A DNA stretch of 64,000 nt, taken from contig NC_016609.1 in NCBI RefSeq assembly GCF_000246855.1, positions 1,178,001 through 1,242,000 on the forward strand. The letters run 5' to 3'. The notes below the pieces were generated by a model. The model had not been told where the DNA came from. It saw nothing but the letters and a program-made list of their open reading frames with translations, and did no database searches. The DNA comes from Niastella koreensis GR20-10. Its GTDB lineage: Bacteria > Bacteroidota > Bacteroidia > Chitinophagales > Chitinophagaceae. This document shows, piece by piece, positions 12,025 through 20,532 of the stretch; position 1 is the first letter of the stretch; each line of letters begins with the position of its first letter. The position numbers and the translations under genes are program-made.

Positions 12025-13080
12025 CTATTTACATCCACTTCCCCCAACAGCTTCATCAACCGCTCCTTTAAACTGAATAGCCACATCTTTCTTCTGCTCA
12101 TTCAGTAACGACTTCACAAAAATAATAGCAGCGTAATGACGGCATTTGTCAACATATGGCCAGGTACCAAACAACCCGGGACTGCTAACTACGGTACTGT
12201 TACCACTGGCGTCTTCTTCCTGGATCCATTCGCCCAGCCCATAATGAAAACCTTCTGCTACTTTGGGCGTAAACTTAACCGGCAGGTTAGGGAACTGAGG
12301 CTTTTGCATTTCTTCAATCGACTTTTCGCTCAGGATCCTTTTTCCCTCAAACATTCCCTTGTCAAGGATCATCGCTAAAAAGTTGATATAATCATTGGCT
12401 GTGCTGCGGGCGCCACCGGAAGGGTTGGGCGCATAGCCGTTTTCATCCATGAAAGAAGTCTGTTTCATTTTCAGGGGACGCAATAATTTCTCCTGAATAA
12501 GGCGATCAAAAGGTTTTTTAGAGATCACTTCCAGCACACGGGCGGCAACGTTCAATCCAATACCACCATAATGAAATTCGGTGCCTGCATTGTTGGAGAT
12601 CTCTTTGGCCGCAAAGGCGTTTACCTCTTCTTCCAGCGTCATGTATTTGCTGCGCTGCATCATCTTCAACAAATTGCCTTTATCGTTCTCAATCCCGGTT
12701 GTATGCGCCAGGCACATGCGGATAGTTACATAATTCTTCATGTATTTTTCAAATACAGGCAGGTACTTACTAACCGGGTCATCAAGGTTCAGTTTGCCTT
12801 CATCCACAAATTGCATTACCAAAGCGGCGGTGAGCCACTTGCTGCAGCTGGCAATGGGCGCCTGGGTTTTGGCATTGAACTCACCCAACTCTTTGGTGTG
12901 AACCACCTTACCATCCTTATATATAATAGCTACTACATCGTTGCCCAATGTTTTCTGGTTTTTTTGTAACAGGGCGTCTGCCGCGCTGAAATCTGACTGG
13001 GAAAAGGAAAACTGAAAGAATAACAGGAACAGGGATAAAATACTGCAACTGAGGCAGATGGAGTTCGATTTTAATGACAT
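12025..13080 (-). CDS. Exported serine hydrolase, beta-lactamase (class C)/esterase fold
   Basis: A 351-residue protein with a signal peptide (hydrophobic residues 9-26, cleavage near 'FSFSQS'). The active-site SxxK is Ser78-Cys-Ser-Lys81. The second motif position reads Tyr171-Gly-Gly173 where class C beta-lactamases have Tyr-x-Asn, and a 'HYGLGEW' stretch (279-285) stands where KTG or HxG is expected. The altered second and third motifs fit the broad PF00144 group of esterases and peptidases better than an antibiotic-degrading enzyme. It is a single gene, divergent from clpB across about 180 bp. Substrate unknown. Confidence 0.85.
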   Translation of the reverse strand: MSLKSNSICLSCSILSLFLLFFQFSFSQSDFSAADALLQKNQKTLGNDVVAIIYKDGKVVHTKELGEFNAKTQAPIASCSKWLTAALVMQFVDEGKLNLDDPVSKYLPVFEKYMKNYVTIRMCLAHTTGIENDKGNLLKMMQRSKYMTLEEEVNAFAAKEISNNAGTEFHYGGIGLNVAARVLEVISKKPFDRLIQEKLLRPLKMKQTSFMDENGYAPNPSGGARSTANDYINFLAMILDKGMFEGKRILSEKSIEEMQKPQFPNLPVKFTPKVAEGFHYGLGEWIQEEDASGNSTVVSSPGLFGTWPYVDKCRHYAAIIFVKSLLNEQKKDVAIQFKGAVDEAVGGSGCK

Positions 13081-13259
13081 AAATGCATGAATTTAAGGCC
13101 TGGATTATGATTTGCAGGTACAATACAGCTCTTGAAAATGATGGCACTGATTGAACCGGACCCGTAACTTTTACGTTCAGTAAAAGAAAAAGGTTGGTTG
13201 AAAGATCCTGGCTACCATTTTCAGGCATATTAATTTATAATATTTTCAATTAACACGCT

Positions 13260-15872
13260 ATGAACTTAGGAAATTTTACCATTAAGGCAGCAGAAGCGTT
13301 TCAACAGGCACAACAATTAGCGTTTAATTCACAGAGTCCTAATATAGAAACGGAGCATGTGTTGAAAGCTTTGCTCGACCAGGAAGATTCACCGGTTGAA
13401 TACTTATTAAAAAAGAACAATGTAACGGTGAACCTGCTGGAGAACAAGTTACAGGAATCTATCAATAAACTGCCCAAAACAAGCGGCGATGCCGCCCAGT
13501 CGGTAAGCAGGGAAGCCAATAACGTGGTGTTACGCGCAGGCGCCGTATTAAAACAATTTGGTGATGAATTCATTACCCCCGAGCATTTGCTGCTGGCAAT
13601 TGTACAGGGTAACGATTCAACCGCCCGGTTATTAAAAGAAGCCGGGTTAAGCGAAAAAGGGCTGGTGACGGCTATCAAAGAATTGCGCAAGGGTGAAACC
13701 GTGCAATCCCAAACCCAGGAAACAACTTTCAACGCGCTGAATAAATATGCACGTAATCTGAATGATCTGGCCCGCCAGGGGAAATTAGACCCTGTAATTG
13801 GCCGTGATGAAGAAATACGCAGAACGTTACATATTCTGTCGCGCCGTACCAAGAACAACCCGATCCTGGTAGGTGAGCCAGGTGTAGGTAAAACCGCTAT
13901 CGCCGAAGGCATTGCCCATCGCATTGTAAATGGCGATGTACCCGAGAACCTGAAAACAAAAGTGATCTATACCCTCGATATGGGCCAGTTGATTGCCGGC
14001 GCCAAATATAAAGGTGAGTTTGAAGAAAGGCTGAAAGGCGTAGTAAAGGATGTGACCGAAAGCAATGGCGAGATCATTTTATTCATCGATGAGATCCATA
14101 CCCTGGTAGGGGCTGGTGGCGGCGAAGGCGCCATGGATGCCGCCAACATTTTGAAACCCGCTTTGGCGCGTGGCGAATTGCGGGCTATAGGCGCCACTAC
14201 CTTAAATGAATACCAGCGCTATTTTGAAAAAGATAAAGCCCTTGAACGCAGGTTCCAGAAAGTAATGATAGATGAACCATCGGTTGAGGATGCGATATCG
14301 ATTCTGCGTGGGTTGAAAGACCGTTATGAAACGCACCACCATGTGCGCATTAAGGATGAAGCCATCATTGCGGCAGTGGAATTATCGAGCCGGTACATTA
14401 CCGACCGCTTTCTGCCCGATAAAGCGATTGACCTGATTGATGAAGCAGCAGCGAAATTGAGGTTGGAGATGAATTCGATGCCTGAGGAACTGGATCATCT
14501 GATACGGCAAATACGGCAGCTGGAGATTGAACGCGAGGCTATTAAACGTGAGAATGATGAGGAGAAACTGAAGGAACTGAATACCGAGATTGCCAATCTG
14601 AGTGTGCAACGCGATACCCTGAAAGCCAAATGGCAGGAAGAAAAAGAGCTGGTTGATAAAGTGCAGGATGCCAAGGCGCAGGTAGAACAATTGAAAGTGC
14701 AGGCAGAACAGGCCGAACGTAATGGTGATTATGGAACGGTGGCCGAGATCCGCTATGGCAAAATAAAAGAACAGGAGCGTTTGATTGGTGAGTATTCGCA
14801 GCAGTTGAATGCCATTAGCGAAAATAAACGGTTGATGAAGGAAGAAGTGGATGCAGAAGATATTGCCGAAACAATAGCAAAATCTACCGGCATACCGGTA
14901 AGCCGCATGTTGCAGAGTGATAAAGAGAAATTGTTGTACCTGGAAGAAAAACTGCACGAGCGGGTAGTAGGGCAGGATGAAGCGATAACTGCCGTAGCCG
15001 ATGCTATTCGCAGAAGCAGGGCGGGATTGCATGATCCTAAAAAACCGATTGGTTCATTTATATTTCTGGGAACAACCGGCGTGGGTAAAACGGAGCTGGC
15101 AAAAGCCCTGGCCGATTACCTTTTCGATGATGAAAGCATGATGACCCGGATAGATATGAGCGAATACCAGGAAAAACATACCGTTAGCCGGTTAGTAGGT
15201 GCGCCTCCGGGTTATGTAGGATATGAAGAAGGCGGTCAACTTACGGAAGCTGTACGGAGAAAGCCTTACAGCGTGGTGTTGCTCGATGAAATTGAAAAAG
15301 CGCATCCCGATGTTTGGAACGTATTGTTACAGGTACTGGATGACGGCCGCTTAACCGATGCCAAAGGCCGGGTGGTTAATTTCAAGAACACCATCATCAT
15401 CATGACCAGCAATATTGGTAGCCACCTGATCCAGGAAGCATTTGAAAATGTGAAAGAGAATGATGTGGAAGCGGCTACTGAACGCGCAAAAGTAGAAGTA
15501 ATGAACCTGTTGCGGCAAACCATCAGACCTGAGTTCCTGAACCGGGTAGATGAAGTGATCATGTTCCAGCCATTGCTGAAGCAACAGATCATGGGTATTG
15601 TGCAGATCCAGTTGAACAGCCTGAAAAGGCAGGTGGCTGAAAATGGCATCGATCTGCGGTTCAGCAATTATGCCCTGGAATACCTGGCCGAACAGGGATT
15701 TGATATTCAGTTTGGCGCCCGGCCGTTAAAACGGTTGATCCAGAAAGAGATCGTTAATCCGTTGAGTAAAAAGATCCTGGCTGCCGACATCGATAAATCG
15801 AAACCAGTAATGGTCGATGTGTTTGATGGGGTAGTAGTATTCAGGAACGAGGCGCCCGAAAAGGTAAAATAA
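13260..15872 (+). CDS. clpB: ClpB disaggregase (AAA+ chaperone)
   Basis: An 870-residue Hsp100 chaperone that, with DnaK, pulls proteins out of aggregates in the cytoplasm. Domains in order: Clp-N repeats (residues about 1-145), first AAA+ with Walker A 'GEPGVGKTA' near 205-213, the coiled-coil middle domain (about 405-525, rich in Glu/Lys/Gln, including '[19 protein letters not shown]'), and second AAA+ with 'GTTGVGKTE' near 603-611. No ClpP-docking loop is apparent, as expected for ClpB. Length matches E. coli ClpB (857). It is a single gene ending in two successive hairpins. No heat-shock operator was identified upstream. Confidence 0.98.
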   Translation: MNLGNFTIKAAEAFQQAQQLAFNSQSPNIETEHVLKALLDQEDSPVEYLLKKNNVTVNLLENKLQESINKLPKTSGDAAQSVSREANNVVLRAGAVLKQFGDEFITPEHLLLAIVQGNDSTARLLKEAGLSEKGLVTAIKELRKGETVQSQTQETTFNALNKYARNLNDLARQGKLDPVIGRDEEIRRTLHILSRRTKNNPILVGEPGVGKTAIAEGIAHRIVNGDVPENLKTKVIYTLDMGQLIAGAKYKGEFEERLKGVVKDVTESNGEIILFIDEIHTLVGAGGGEGAMDAANILKPALARGELRAIGATTLNEYQRYFEKDKALERRFQKVMIDEPSVEDAISILRGLKDRYETHHHVRIKDEAIIAAVELSSRYITDRFLPDKAIDLIDEAAAKLRLEMNSMPEELDHLIRQIRQLEIEREAIKRENDEEKLKELNTEIANLSVQRDTLKAKWQEEKELVDKVQDAKAQVEQLKVQAEQAERNGDYGTVAEIRYGKIKEQERLIGEYSQQLNAISENKRLMKEEVDAEDIAETIAKSTGIPVSRMLQSDKEKLLYLEEKLHERVVGQDEAITAVADAIRRSRAGLHDPKKPIGSFIFLGTTGVGKTELAKALADYLFDDESMMTRIDMSEYQEKHTVSRLVGAPPGYVGYEEGGQLTEAVRRKPYSVVLLDEIEKAHPDVWNVLLQVLDDGRLTDAKGRVVNFKNTIIIMTSNIGSHLIQEAFENVKENDVEAATERAKVEVMNLLRQTIRPEFLNRVDEVIMFQPLLKQQIMGIVQIQLNSLKRQVAENGIDLRFSNYALEYLAEQGFDIQFGARPLKRLIQKEIVNPLSKKILAADIDKSKPVMVDVFDGVVVFRNEAPEKVK

Positions 15873-15971
15873 TAATGAATCGTTAAAAGGAATGGATTTG
15901 CTATTGGCTGAGAACTATATCGAAAGGGGAACGTTATATTAAAGTGAGTGAGATAGAACCTGTGATAAAAG

Positions 15972-16030
15972 CCTGTCAGGTCGGTTTTCAATGAGGCATT
16001 TGATTTGGGGAGACCTGACAGGTTTATTTT
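15972..16030 (+). terminator. Hairpin after clpB
   Basis: An 11-bp perfect stem (15972-15982 with 16012-16022) with a 29-base loop, followed by TTTATTTT. Confidence 0.6.
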
Positions 16031-16066
16031 AATCAGGTAATTGGGATGAAGTTATTTTTTTAGACC

Positions 16067-16101
16067 AGGGCCACTCTGCTGTAAGTAGAGTGGCCCTTTT
16101 T
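16067..16101 (+). terminator. Second hairpin after clpB
   Basis: A perfect 11-bp stem AGGGCCACTCT/AGAGTGGCCCT (16067-16077 with 16087-16097) followed by TTTTT. It is the stronger candidate for the end of the clpB transcript. The 305-bp clpB to 16178 gap otherwise holds only a partial TCCGCCA-type inverted repeat at 16107-16133. Confidence 0.8.
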
Positions 16102-16177
16102 ACTGCGTCCGCCAAAGTGTTGGCGCAGGCGGAATCAATACTGTAAAACACGAAAACAAATTGAAAGAGGAGCAATT

Positions 16178-16735
16178 ATGCCTATAAAAAATGACAAGAA
16201 CAAGGAGATTATTTCTACAAAAGGATTGTGGGCCGGTGACCCCGAAGCACCGGTGAGTCTGGTTTTATATGGCGATTATGAGAGTGAAGAGTGTGGCAAA
16301 GTTCATAGGGTGATAAATAAGTTGTTGGAATCGCATGGCAAGAAGATCAGATTCAATTACCGGCATTTTCCGCTAACCCAGATCCACCAGCATGCGCATA
16401 AGGCGGCGGAAGCGGCAGTGGCAGCAGCCCAGGAAGGAAAGTTCTGGGAAATGCACAACCTGTTGTTTGCACATCCGCATCGTTTGGGATCGATCAGTTT
16501 ACGCGAGTATGCCCGGGAAGTAGGGGTTACCAGTAAAAACTTTCTGCCGGATTTGGTGGAGAGCAAATACGGCTGGACGGTAAGAACAGATTTACTCGAA
16601 GGCTTGGATAAAGGCGTTCGTAACGTACCCACGTTGTTTATTAACGACCGCGAGTATCACGGAAGGCTTAGTCAGCCCGAATTAACAAAGGCCATAGATG
16701 AAGAGTGCCATGGTGCAAAACGAAAAAGGGCCTGA
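16178..16735 (+). CDS. DsbA-fold thioredoxin-like protein with SxxC active site
   Basis: A 185-residue protein of the DsbA/thioredoxin_4 fold with no signal peptide, so probably cytoplasmic. The beta strand before the active site reads 'VSLVLYGDYESEECG', where relatives have a CxxC after 'DFE'. Here the first Cys is Ser36 and only Cys39 remains. The helical insert (about 67-125) and the cis-proline loop 'VRNVPTLFIN' (Pro151) are intact. The fold is therefore kept but a dithiol reaction is not possible. It may act as a monothiol, glutathione-linked or isomerase/chaperone-type protein. The start is supported by an unusually good ribosome binding site, AGAGGAG at 16166-16172. Followed by a terminator. 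Confidence 0.85.
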   Translation: MPIKNDKNKEIISTKGLWAGDPEAPVSLVLYGDYESEECGKVHRVINKLLESHGKKIRFNYRHFPLTQIHQHAHKAAEAAVAAAQEGKFWEMHNLLFAHPHRLGSISLREYAREVGVTSKNFLPDLVESKYGWTVRTDLLEGLDKGVRNVPTLFINDREYHGRLSQPELTKAIDEECHGAKRKRA

Positions 16736-16758
16736 GAATAAGGTGTGTAAGGATTGAA

Positions 16759-16790
16759 AGGTGTTCGCCAGTTGGCGGACACCTTTTTGT
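16759..16790 (+). terminator. Terminator after the DsbA-fold gene
   Basis: Stem 16759-16770 with 16773-16784, one G-U pair, then TTTTTG. The core TTCGCCAGTTGGCGGA resembles the one at 22702. Confidence 0.85.
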
Positions 16791-17028
16791 GTTTAACCCG
16801 TTTTTTTGCCCCGGAACACCCGTAAAAGCACGGTTTTCTAAAAAAAATAAAAATATTTTTTGACTTATTTCGTTTTTTGAACATTCATTAATAAGTCAGA
16901 TATTTTCCGGATTTTGTATTAATGAGAGTATGTTAACTGAAATTTAATAGTGGTTATAACAGAAATAACATAAAGAAATAAATTCCAAGTTCGGAAAAGT
17001 AAATATGAAATAAAATATAATATCATGT

Positions 17029-17109
17029 ATGGGAGGGGTGGCTACCTTGAAATCCGTGACTAACACTTGTTTGATTGGCAAGAAAAAAGAAACTTTGATA
17101 CATCATTGA
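17029..17109 (+). other. Possible 26-residue peptide or small RNA upstream of an orphan terminator
   Basis: ATG at 17029 is preceded by no clear ribosome site. The frame reads MGGVATLKSVTNTCLIGKKK and six more residues, then TGA, and a strong terminator starts 26 bp later. The peptide matches nothing I recognise. The transcript could equally be a non-coding RNA, or the terminator could belong to read-through from upstream. Confidence 0.2.
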
Positions 17110-17134
17110 AAATTATAACGATTGCCTGTTCATA

Positions 17135-17160
17135 CGCCCCGACACGTCGGGGTTTTTTTA
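17135..17160 (+). terminator. Orphan terminator
   Basis: CCCCGAC/GTCGGGG stem (17137-17143 with 17146-17152) followed by seven T. It is more than 340 bp after the previous gene, which already has its own terminator. Confidence 0.8.
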
Positions 17161-17270
17161 TGCCCCTCCTTCGCTAAAGCTTGCGCCTCCGCTAAAGCTT
17201 CAGCGACATGCGGACGGCGGGCAAGGTCCTGAAATGAAAAGAGAAGGCAGTGTAGAAACACCGCCTTGAT

Positions 17271-17321
17271 GAATGAATGAATGAATGAATGAATGAATGA
17301 ATGAATGAATGAATGAATGAT
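17271..17321. repeat. GAAT tetranucleotide microsatellite, about 12-13 copies
   Basis: Perfect (GAAT)n run, likely to vary in copy number. It lies 22 bp from the tRNA-like gene. Confidence 0.95.
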
Positions 17322-17342
17322 TGCTTGCCATATGAAAAACAG

Positions 17343-17413
17343 CAGTTACGGGTGGGATCGAACCACCGTAAGAGGGTTTGCTAGCCTCCGCCTCTCCGCT
17401 CGGCCACGTAACT
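17343..17413 (-). tRNA. tRNA-like gene with an aberrant anticodon loop (Cys GCA register)
   Basis: On the minus strand, acceptor AGTTACG pairs perfectly with CGTAACT. The D stem is GCC/GGC with loop GAGCGGAGA. The T arm GGTGG-TTCGATC-CCACC is perfect, and the variable loop is short (TTAC). The anticodon stem pairs GAGG/CCTC but has a C-C mismatch at 31-39. The loop reads TAGCAAA, so in the normal register the anticodon is GCA (Cys) with A instead of the near-invariant U at position 33. The discriminator is G, whereas Cys tRNAs have U. CCA is not encoded. Either an odd functional tRNA or a decaying copy; the amino acid is uncertain. Confidence 0.6.
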
Positions 17414-17477
17414 CATTTTATAGGTCAAAGCCCAAAAGATTAAAGCCTAAAGCCTGGCTTTGTTTTTGACTTTCACT

Positions 17478-18701
17478 TTAGCCTTCAACTGTATATACCC
17501 ATCGTAAGTACCAGTTCCGGATGTCTTCAAAATACCATGTGAACAGTACAGCTGCAGCCGGAATAAGCAAGATGCTGTACCACCAGGTTGAATAGGCGAT
17601 CATAACGCCGATAGTAACCGTTAACAGTCTTAAGAACTCCAAATACACCACCCACTTCTTTTGCTCCATAATAGCCCCACAATTGATCAGGGTAAGTAAC
17701 AAGGCTATGGTGATGAGCACCTGTTGGTGAACGGGCAGGTATTTTTCAAACAGTATGAATACAAACAACAACACAATGCCTCCTGCCACCTGCCATACTA
17801 CGTACCGGTTAAGGGGTTTATCAACCGGGATATCATTTTTTTGCACCAGCAGCTTTTCTTCCGCTTGTTCCCTGAAGCGATGATCTACCAGGTTGGGCCG
17901 GCCAAAGATCAGTTTCGCCTTGTTTGTTATTCCCCTGGTTTTGCGGGCGGCCAGGATCAGCTCGGCAATGAAATGAAAATGCTGCCATAAAAAACTATAA
18001 CTCTTCAGGGGATGGGTTAATCCGTATTGAATGGGTACATCATCCTCTTCCTTCTGAAAGGTGCCAAACAGCTTATCCCAGATAATGAACACATCGCCAT
18101 AATTTTTGTCCAGGTACTTTTCATTACTGGCATGGTGAACACGGTGGTGCGAAGGCGTTACCAGGATGTATTCCAGCAAACCCAGTTTTCCGATCAATTG
18201 GGTATGTATAAAGAAAGGGTACAACCCGTGCACCAATAAAAGACAGGTGATCATCGGCGCCGGAAAGCCAAGTATGGGCAACACGGCCCAAAAACCGGTT
18301 CTTACAAATGCCTGTAATACCGTAATGCGAGCCGATACCGTATAATTAAAATCCTCACTTTGGTGATGCACCACATGCACGGCCCAGAAAAGAGTCACTT
18401 CATGCGCCAGACGGTGATACCAGTACCAGAGAAAATCTGTGCACAGCAACAACACGATCCACAGCAGCATACCGGGTTGAATATGGAATAACCCAAAGTG
18501 CCTTTGCAAATAATCGTATATAAAAAAGAACAAACCGGTTACCCATACATCCAGCAACCGCTCGGCAATTCCTACACTGATGTTGGCAATGGAGTGATGC
18601 AGGTTAAATATGGGTTTCTTTTTTTGACGGGCAATGAAAAACTCCAATGCCATGAACACAACAAAAAAAGGTACTGCCAACGCAAGCAGGTTTAATTTCA
18701 T
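17478..18701 (-). CDS. Sterol desaturase/fatty acid hydroxylase family membrane enzyme
   Basis: A 407-residue integral membrane di-iron enzyme. The three His boxes are His96-x3-His100 ('HRLAH'), His109-x2-His-His113 ('HVVHH') and His186-x2-His-His190 ('HRVHH'). Several hydrophobic helices surround them (about 6-23, 50-66, 78-95, 125-165), and there is an extra C-terminal group of helices (about 310-395). The layout and length resemble alkylglycerol monooxygenase (TMEM195) type proteins, which cleave or hydroxylate lipid ethers, but hydroxylation of another lipid is equally possible. It is a single gene or is co-transcribed with the small exported protein upstream (18733-19056), 31 bp away. 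Confidence 0.88.
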   Translation of the reverse strand: MKLNLLALAVPFFVVFMALEFFIARQKKKPIFNLHHSIANISVGIAERLLDVWVTGLFFFIYDYLQRHFGLFHIQPGMLLWIVLLLCTDFLWYWYHRLAHEVTLFWAVHVVHHQSEDFNYTVSARITVLQAFVRTGFWAVLPILGFPAPMITCLLLVHGLYPFFIHTQLIGKLGLLEYILVTPSHHRVHHASNEKYLDKNYGDVFIIWDKLFGTFQKEEDDVPIQYGLTHPLKSYSFLWQHFHFIAELILAARKTRGITNKAKLIFGRPNLVDHRFREQAEEKLLVQKNDIPVDKPLNRYVVWQVAGGIVLLFVFILFEKYLPVHQQVLITIALLLTLINCGAIMEQKKWVVYLEFLRLLTVTIGVMIAYSTWWYSILLIPAAAVLFTWYFEDIRNWYLRWVYTVEG

Positions 18702-18732
18702 AGCCGGTAATGATTGGTGCGGATAATTAGCT

Positions 18733-19056
18733 TTATGGTTTCGGGTCTAGTTTTATAAGCTGATATTGCGATGCATCTGTGATGCGGATCTTTTTTTGTT
18801 TATATACCGGGTGTTCAATTACCAGGGTAACCGGAAGGTCCTGCCAGGTTGAAATAGTGAACGCCCCTTTATTGTTGGAAAGCGCTTCTTCCTCCCCTGA
18901 TGTAATATAGATATATACATTCTCGATGTACTTATCAGTAGCGCTGTTCTTTACTGCGCCTGCTATCGTATGTGGCCGTTCCGGGTAAATTTCCGATGTA
19001 TGCAAAATAAGGGCTGGCAACGCAATCAGCCAGCTATTGCGATGTATGCGATTCAT
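18733..19056 (-). CDS. Small exported protein with a carboxypeptidase-regulatory-like domain
   Basis: A 107-residue protein with a signal-like N-terminus ('WLIALPALILHTSEI'). The rest, 'HTIAGAVKNSATDKYIENVY' onward with a 'SNNKGAFTIS' turn, follows the pattern of the beta-sandwich CarbopepD_reg domain found at the N-terminus of many Bacteroidota outer-membrane proteins. Here it stands alone, without a TonB receptor. It precedes the hydroxylase-type gene on the same strand. Function unknown. Confidence 0.65.
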   Translation of the reverse strand: MNRIHRNSWLIALPALILHTSEIYPERPHTIAGAVKNSATDKYIENVYIYITSGEEEALSNNKGAFTISTWQDLPVTLVIEHPVYKQKKIRITDASQYQLIKLDPKP

Positions 19057-19434
19057 GCGACAATAATTAATGGTTAAAAAATGTATCCCTGTATTAGTAA
19101 TACATCATCAACATCGTTCTTTTGAATTATATAGTTGCATGGTGGTGTAATTCATCACAATGATACATCAAAATAACAAGTCTACAAAAAAGGTGGACTA
19201 AAAATATATAAAAATAGCCCAACTAGGCGTGTGGTTAGACTGACGGTTTTGCGAAAGGTTTAATGCTGTTTTTGTTAATCGTTTGTGAATCGGAACTTAT
19301 TTATTCCGTGTACGTTACATGTGTAATAACGTTGGGTAGGTGCAAACATATATAGTTGTAATTTTTAACGACAAAGGCACGGAAATTGTTAAACCTCTGT
19401 TGAAATGTTTTTGATTCAAAACAAACCATCGAAT
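19057..19434. other. Divergent intergenic region, AT-rich
   Basis: Upstream DNA of two divergent genes. I see AT-rich text and near-palindromic bits (for example ACACATGTAACGTACAC-like around 19311-19325) but no clear TAnnTTTG element and no gene. The frame of the next gene extends to an ATG at 19405. Confidence 0.5.
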
Positions 19435-20280
19435 ATGAAATCAATGAGAAACCTGTTTAAGTATGTAATGATTGTTGCTGCAGGTGCAATCGTTTTTTAT
19501 GCGTGCTCCAAAGACAAGTCGGAAAGTTCAACAGTGCCTTCGGGTAAACAACAGTTGAGTCTTTATCTTACTGATGGCCCCACCGATTTTTTTGACAAAG
19601 TGAACATCGACATCAAATCAGTAAAGGTATTGGTTGATACCTGTGATAAAAGTCGCAGACGACGTGAAGATGACAGCGTTCAATGTAAGGTATGGGATTC
19701 GCTGAGCATAAAACCAGGTGTTTACGACCTGCTGTCTTTACGTAACGGTATCGATACCTTGCTTGCAGGCGGTGTGGTTACAGATGGTTCCATCAGAAGA
19801 ATTGTTATTACGCTTGGAACCAATAACTCAATTGTAAAGGACAGCGTTAATTACCCGCTGAATTTATTGAATGGCCAAACCATTACCATTAAATTGTATG
19901 GTAACGAGTGGGAGAACTTCTCTACCGGTCACTACCGTTTATGGCTCGACTTTGATTGCGGCCGTTCAATCGTTCAACTGCGCAACGGTCAGTTCAGCCT
20001 GGTGCCATTTATCCGTGCATTCATCGTTAAAGAATCCGGTGCTGTAAAAGGCGTAATTAAACCAGGTAATTCAAGATCAATTATAACTGTGTTCAATGCT
20101 ACCGATACTGCTTATGCATTGCCATTTGGCGATGGTGAGTGGAAAGTGCGTGGGTTGAATACAGGAACTTATTCTGTGTACGTTAATGCCGGCAACGGTT
20201 ACCAGGATACAACTATCAACAATGTTTCGGTGACTGTAGGTAAGGAAACAAACGTAGGAACAATTACCCTGCATAAGTAA
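19435..20280 (+). CDS. DUF4382 lipoprotein
   Basis: A 281-residue predicted lipoprotein. The start at 19435 gives a signal peptide ending 'AIVFYACSK', with Cys as the lipidation site; an ATG ten codons upstream is less likely. The first domain, 'LSLYLTDGPTDFFDKVNIDI' to about residue 190, is the DUF4382 pattern, a beta-sandwich common in Bacteroidota surface lipoproteins. The remaining 90 residues ('GAVKGVIKPGN..', 'YSVYVNAGNGYQDTTI') look like a second small beta domain of the carboxypeptidase-regulatory kind. An Arg-rich stretch, 'DKSRRRREDD', interrupts the first domain. Function unknown. A terminator follows 22 bp after the stop. Confidence 0.85.
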   Translation: MKSMRNLFKYVMIVAAGAIVFYACSKDKSESSTVPSGKQQLSLYLTDGPTDFFDKVNIDIKSVKVLVDTCDKSRRRREDDSVQCKVWDSLSIKPGVYDLLSLRNGIDTLLAGGVVTDGSIRRIVITLGTNNSIVKDSVNYPLNLLNGQTITIKLYGNEWENFSTGHYRLWLDFDCGRSIVQLRNGQFSLVPFIRAFIVKESGAVKGVIKPGNSRSIITVFNATDTAYALPFGDGEWKVRGLNTGTYSVYVNAGNGYQDTTINNVSVTVGKETNVGTITLHK

Positions 20281-20301
20281 ACTGTCACGGAAAAACCATA
20301 C

Positions 20302-20339
20302 AAACCCCGGCGGTTCATTCTGCTGGGGTTTTGCTTTTA
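20302..20339 (+). terminator. Terminator after the DUF4382 gene
   Basis: A 10-bp stem AAACCCCGGC/GCTGGGGTTT (one G-U pair; 20302-20311 with 20322-20331) followed by TTGCTTTT. Confidence 0.8.
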
Positions 20340-20361
20340 GGCAGAAGGCAAATACAACAAA

Positions 20362-20470
20362 TAATGAATATTGAATAATGAATTTCGAATGTCGAAGTGG
20401 AAATCCAGTAACGGTTATGGGTTTTCCACTTCGATATTCAACATTGGACATTCAATATTCAATATTCATC
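20362..20470. repeat. AATATTGAATG/GAATGTCGAAGTG palindromic repeat
   Basis: A long imperfect inverted repeat whose inner 12 bp are perfect (TCGAAGTGGAAA 20392-20403 with TTTCCACTTCGA 20423-20434). It shares text with repeats at 5029, 35318 and 58096. Confidence 0.8.
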
Positions 20471-20518
20471 CTTCGTCAACTACCTGACGAAAGTCAGGTT
20501 CTTTATCCATTTCTTTCC

Positions 20519-20526
20519 TAATTTTG
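20519..20526 (+). promoter_or_regulatory. -7 element of queD
   Basis: TAATTTTG is a perfect TAnnTTTG only 7 bp before the queD ATG, so the transcript should be leaderless or nearly so. Confidence 0.7.
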
Positions 20527-20532
20527 CGCCCT

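Larger units (their letters stand above)
16791..17342. other. Gene-free AT-rich stretch with an orphan terminator and a microsatellite
   Basis: From 16830 to 17110 the DNA is very AT-rich. A hairpin terminator at 17135-17160 has no recognised gene in front of it. A short frame at 17029-17109 is the only coding candidate. Then come two CGCTAAAGCTT copies (17170-17203) and a GAAT microsatellite (17271-17321). Confidence 0.6.

Noticed and set aside
12917-13228. 103-codon minus-strand frame between the serine hydrolase and clpB
   Set aside because: It overlaps the signal-peptide end of the real gene in another frame and has no support.
14382-15032. 216-codon minus-strand frame opposite clpB
   Set aside because: A shadow of clpB; composition rich in Phe/Gln/Ile as expected from antisense of a charged helical region.
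17343-17413. Amber suppressor tRNA (CTA in the loop) paired with the TAG at 63947
   Set aside because: CTA is not at positions 34-36 in any paired register, and TAG is used as a normal stop by several genes in the window.
17343-17413. tRNA-Ser or tRNA-Leu reading of the same gene
   Set aside because: The variable region is only four bases, whereas Ser and Leu tRNAs have a long variable arm.
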